Shown here: positions 63,501 to 64,000 of the stretch, in pieces
Position numbering within the stretch: the first letter of the stretch is position 1
Layout of the letters: every line of letters begins with the position of its first letter
Origin: Onchocerca volvulus
Lineage: Eukaryota; Nematoda; Chromadorea; Rhabditida; Onchocercidae
NCBI GenBank assembly: GCA_000499405.2
Contig: HG738140.1
Coordinates: 2,065,024 to 2,129,023 of the forward strand
Length of the DNA stretch: 64,000 nt
Direction of reading: 5' to 3'
Position numbers and translations under genes: made by a program
The notes under the pieces: generated by a model
Seen by the model: only the letters and a program-made list of their open reading frames with translations
The model's database searches: none
What the model was told of the DNA's origin: nothing

Positions 63501-64000
63501 ACTTCAAATTATATCAAATTTATAATAATTGAAAAAAAAAGATTGAAATTTTAAAAATATCATTCATAACCGGTAAATTATGGTAAATTTTCCTGAAAAA
63601 TTATATGCCTTTTTCTGTTTTACTTTCTCTTTCTTTAAAATATATTCGTAGAAAAGTTCATCAAAACTTTACATAAACAAATTTTAGGATCAAAATTTTT
63701 GATGATATTTTTGAAGTTATTTTTATTCTAAAATCATAAATTTTCTTCTTATTTCTTTGCTCAAAAAAAAAAGTTTTAACTTTTCCATTTTTTCTCCCAT
63801 TTTTCCAGATAAATTTGATTCTTACTTTTTGCCAATTTTCTCTACGATTTTTCCTTCCATCTGATAGAAATAAGTAGATTTGAAGTTTGATTTCTAGCTA
63901 AAAAAAAAGAAACTAACAAACTTTAGTTGATTGCAAGAGAGAATTTCTTAAAAGCTCGTGTAAATAATCGATTATTTAAGGCTTATTTAGTTAAGACTTG
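60541..64000. other. A/T-rich region, no supported gene
   Basis: Very A/T-rich to the window end. A frame at 60960-61110 after a TTTCAACAG acceptor (containing VRTNEPEAKLRAKKSQ) is the only coding-like patch and has no partner exon. The rest looks like intron or intergenic sequence. Confidence 0.55.

Noticed and set aside
1..64000. CRISPR arrays, tRNA or rRNA genes, spliced-leader RNA gene, retroviral or transposase coding
   Set aside because: None seen by eye. The repeats lack spacer structure, and no reverse transcriptase, integrase or transposase motifs were found. A tRNAscan/Infernal run would be decisive for small RNAs.

Overview
The window is nuclear DNA from a nematode. It is very AT-rich, with long A/T runs. 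Genes are split into many small exons, joined mostly by GT-AG introns with the TTTCAG-type acceptors usual in nematodes. Several first coding exons lie just behind a lone acceptor, which suits spliced-leader trans-splicing. Two cuticle collagens carry the nematode N-terminal domain and a subtilisin-type cleavage site. Composition and gene structure suggest a parasitic clade III (filarial/spirurid) worm, but that is inference; no rRNA or mitochondrial marker is present. All gene models were assembled by hand from splice sites, and the models given confidence of 0.85 or more keep phase through every exon and total a multiple of three. One N at 34015 marks an assembly uncertainty.

Layout. 1-4055: gene-poor, microsatellites. 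4056-7727 (-): divergent importin-alpha, 538 aa, without the usual NLS-binding tryptophans. 7728-10525: intergenic, with a 24-bp minisatellite and a 55-bp repeat, both with relatives elsewhere in the window. 10526-12567 (+): Rho-like small GTPase with a broken P-loop and an intact CaaX box. 14331-19409 (+): Dishevelled (DIX-PDZ-DEP), 696 aa, 15 exons. 19854-27572 (-): Cys-loop ligand-gated ion channel of 881 aa in 21 exons, with an N-terminal extracellular extension of about 500 residues. It is convergent with dishevelled, with stop codons 445 bp apart. 29617-32958 (-): alpha-arrestin with two PPxY motifs. 32959-38732: A/T-rich intergenic. 38733-41809 and 47922-49536 (+): tandem cuticle collagens with matching exon structure, most like the neighbouring C. 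elegans pair dpy-2/dpy-10. Between them lie a possible 49-aa gene (-) and exon fragments of an unrecognised + strand gene. 51871-53227 (-): hydrophobic 159-aa multi-pass protein that I do not recognise. 53228-64000: mostly A/T-rich, with one plausible short membrane-protein gene near 59.4-60.5 kb and isolated exon-like stretches.

Functionally the genes are ordinary neighbours rather than a cluster: Wnt signalling, nuclear import, receptor trafficking, neurotransmission and cuticle building. The most unusual features are three proteins that keep a family fold but have lost or changed its key chemistry: the importin without Trp/Asn arrays, the GTPase without the P-loop lysine, and the channel with Glu-Gly-Arg in place of Pro-Ala-Arg at the selectivity filter. 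C. elegans dpy-2, dpy-10 and its dishevelled genes lie on chromosome II, so the window may derive from the same ancestral linkage group (inference from memory of the C. elegans map).
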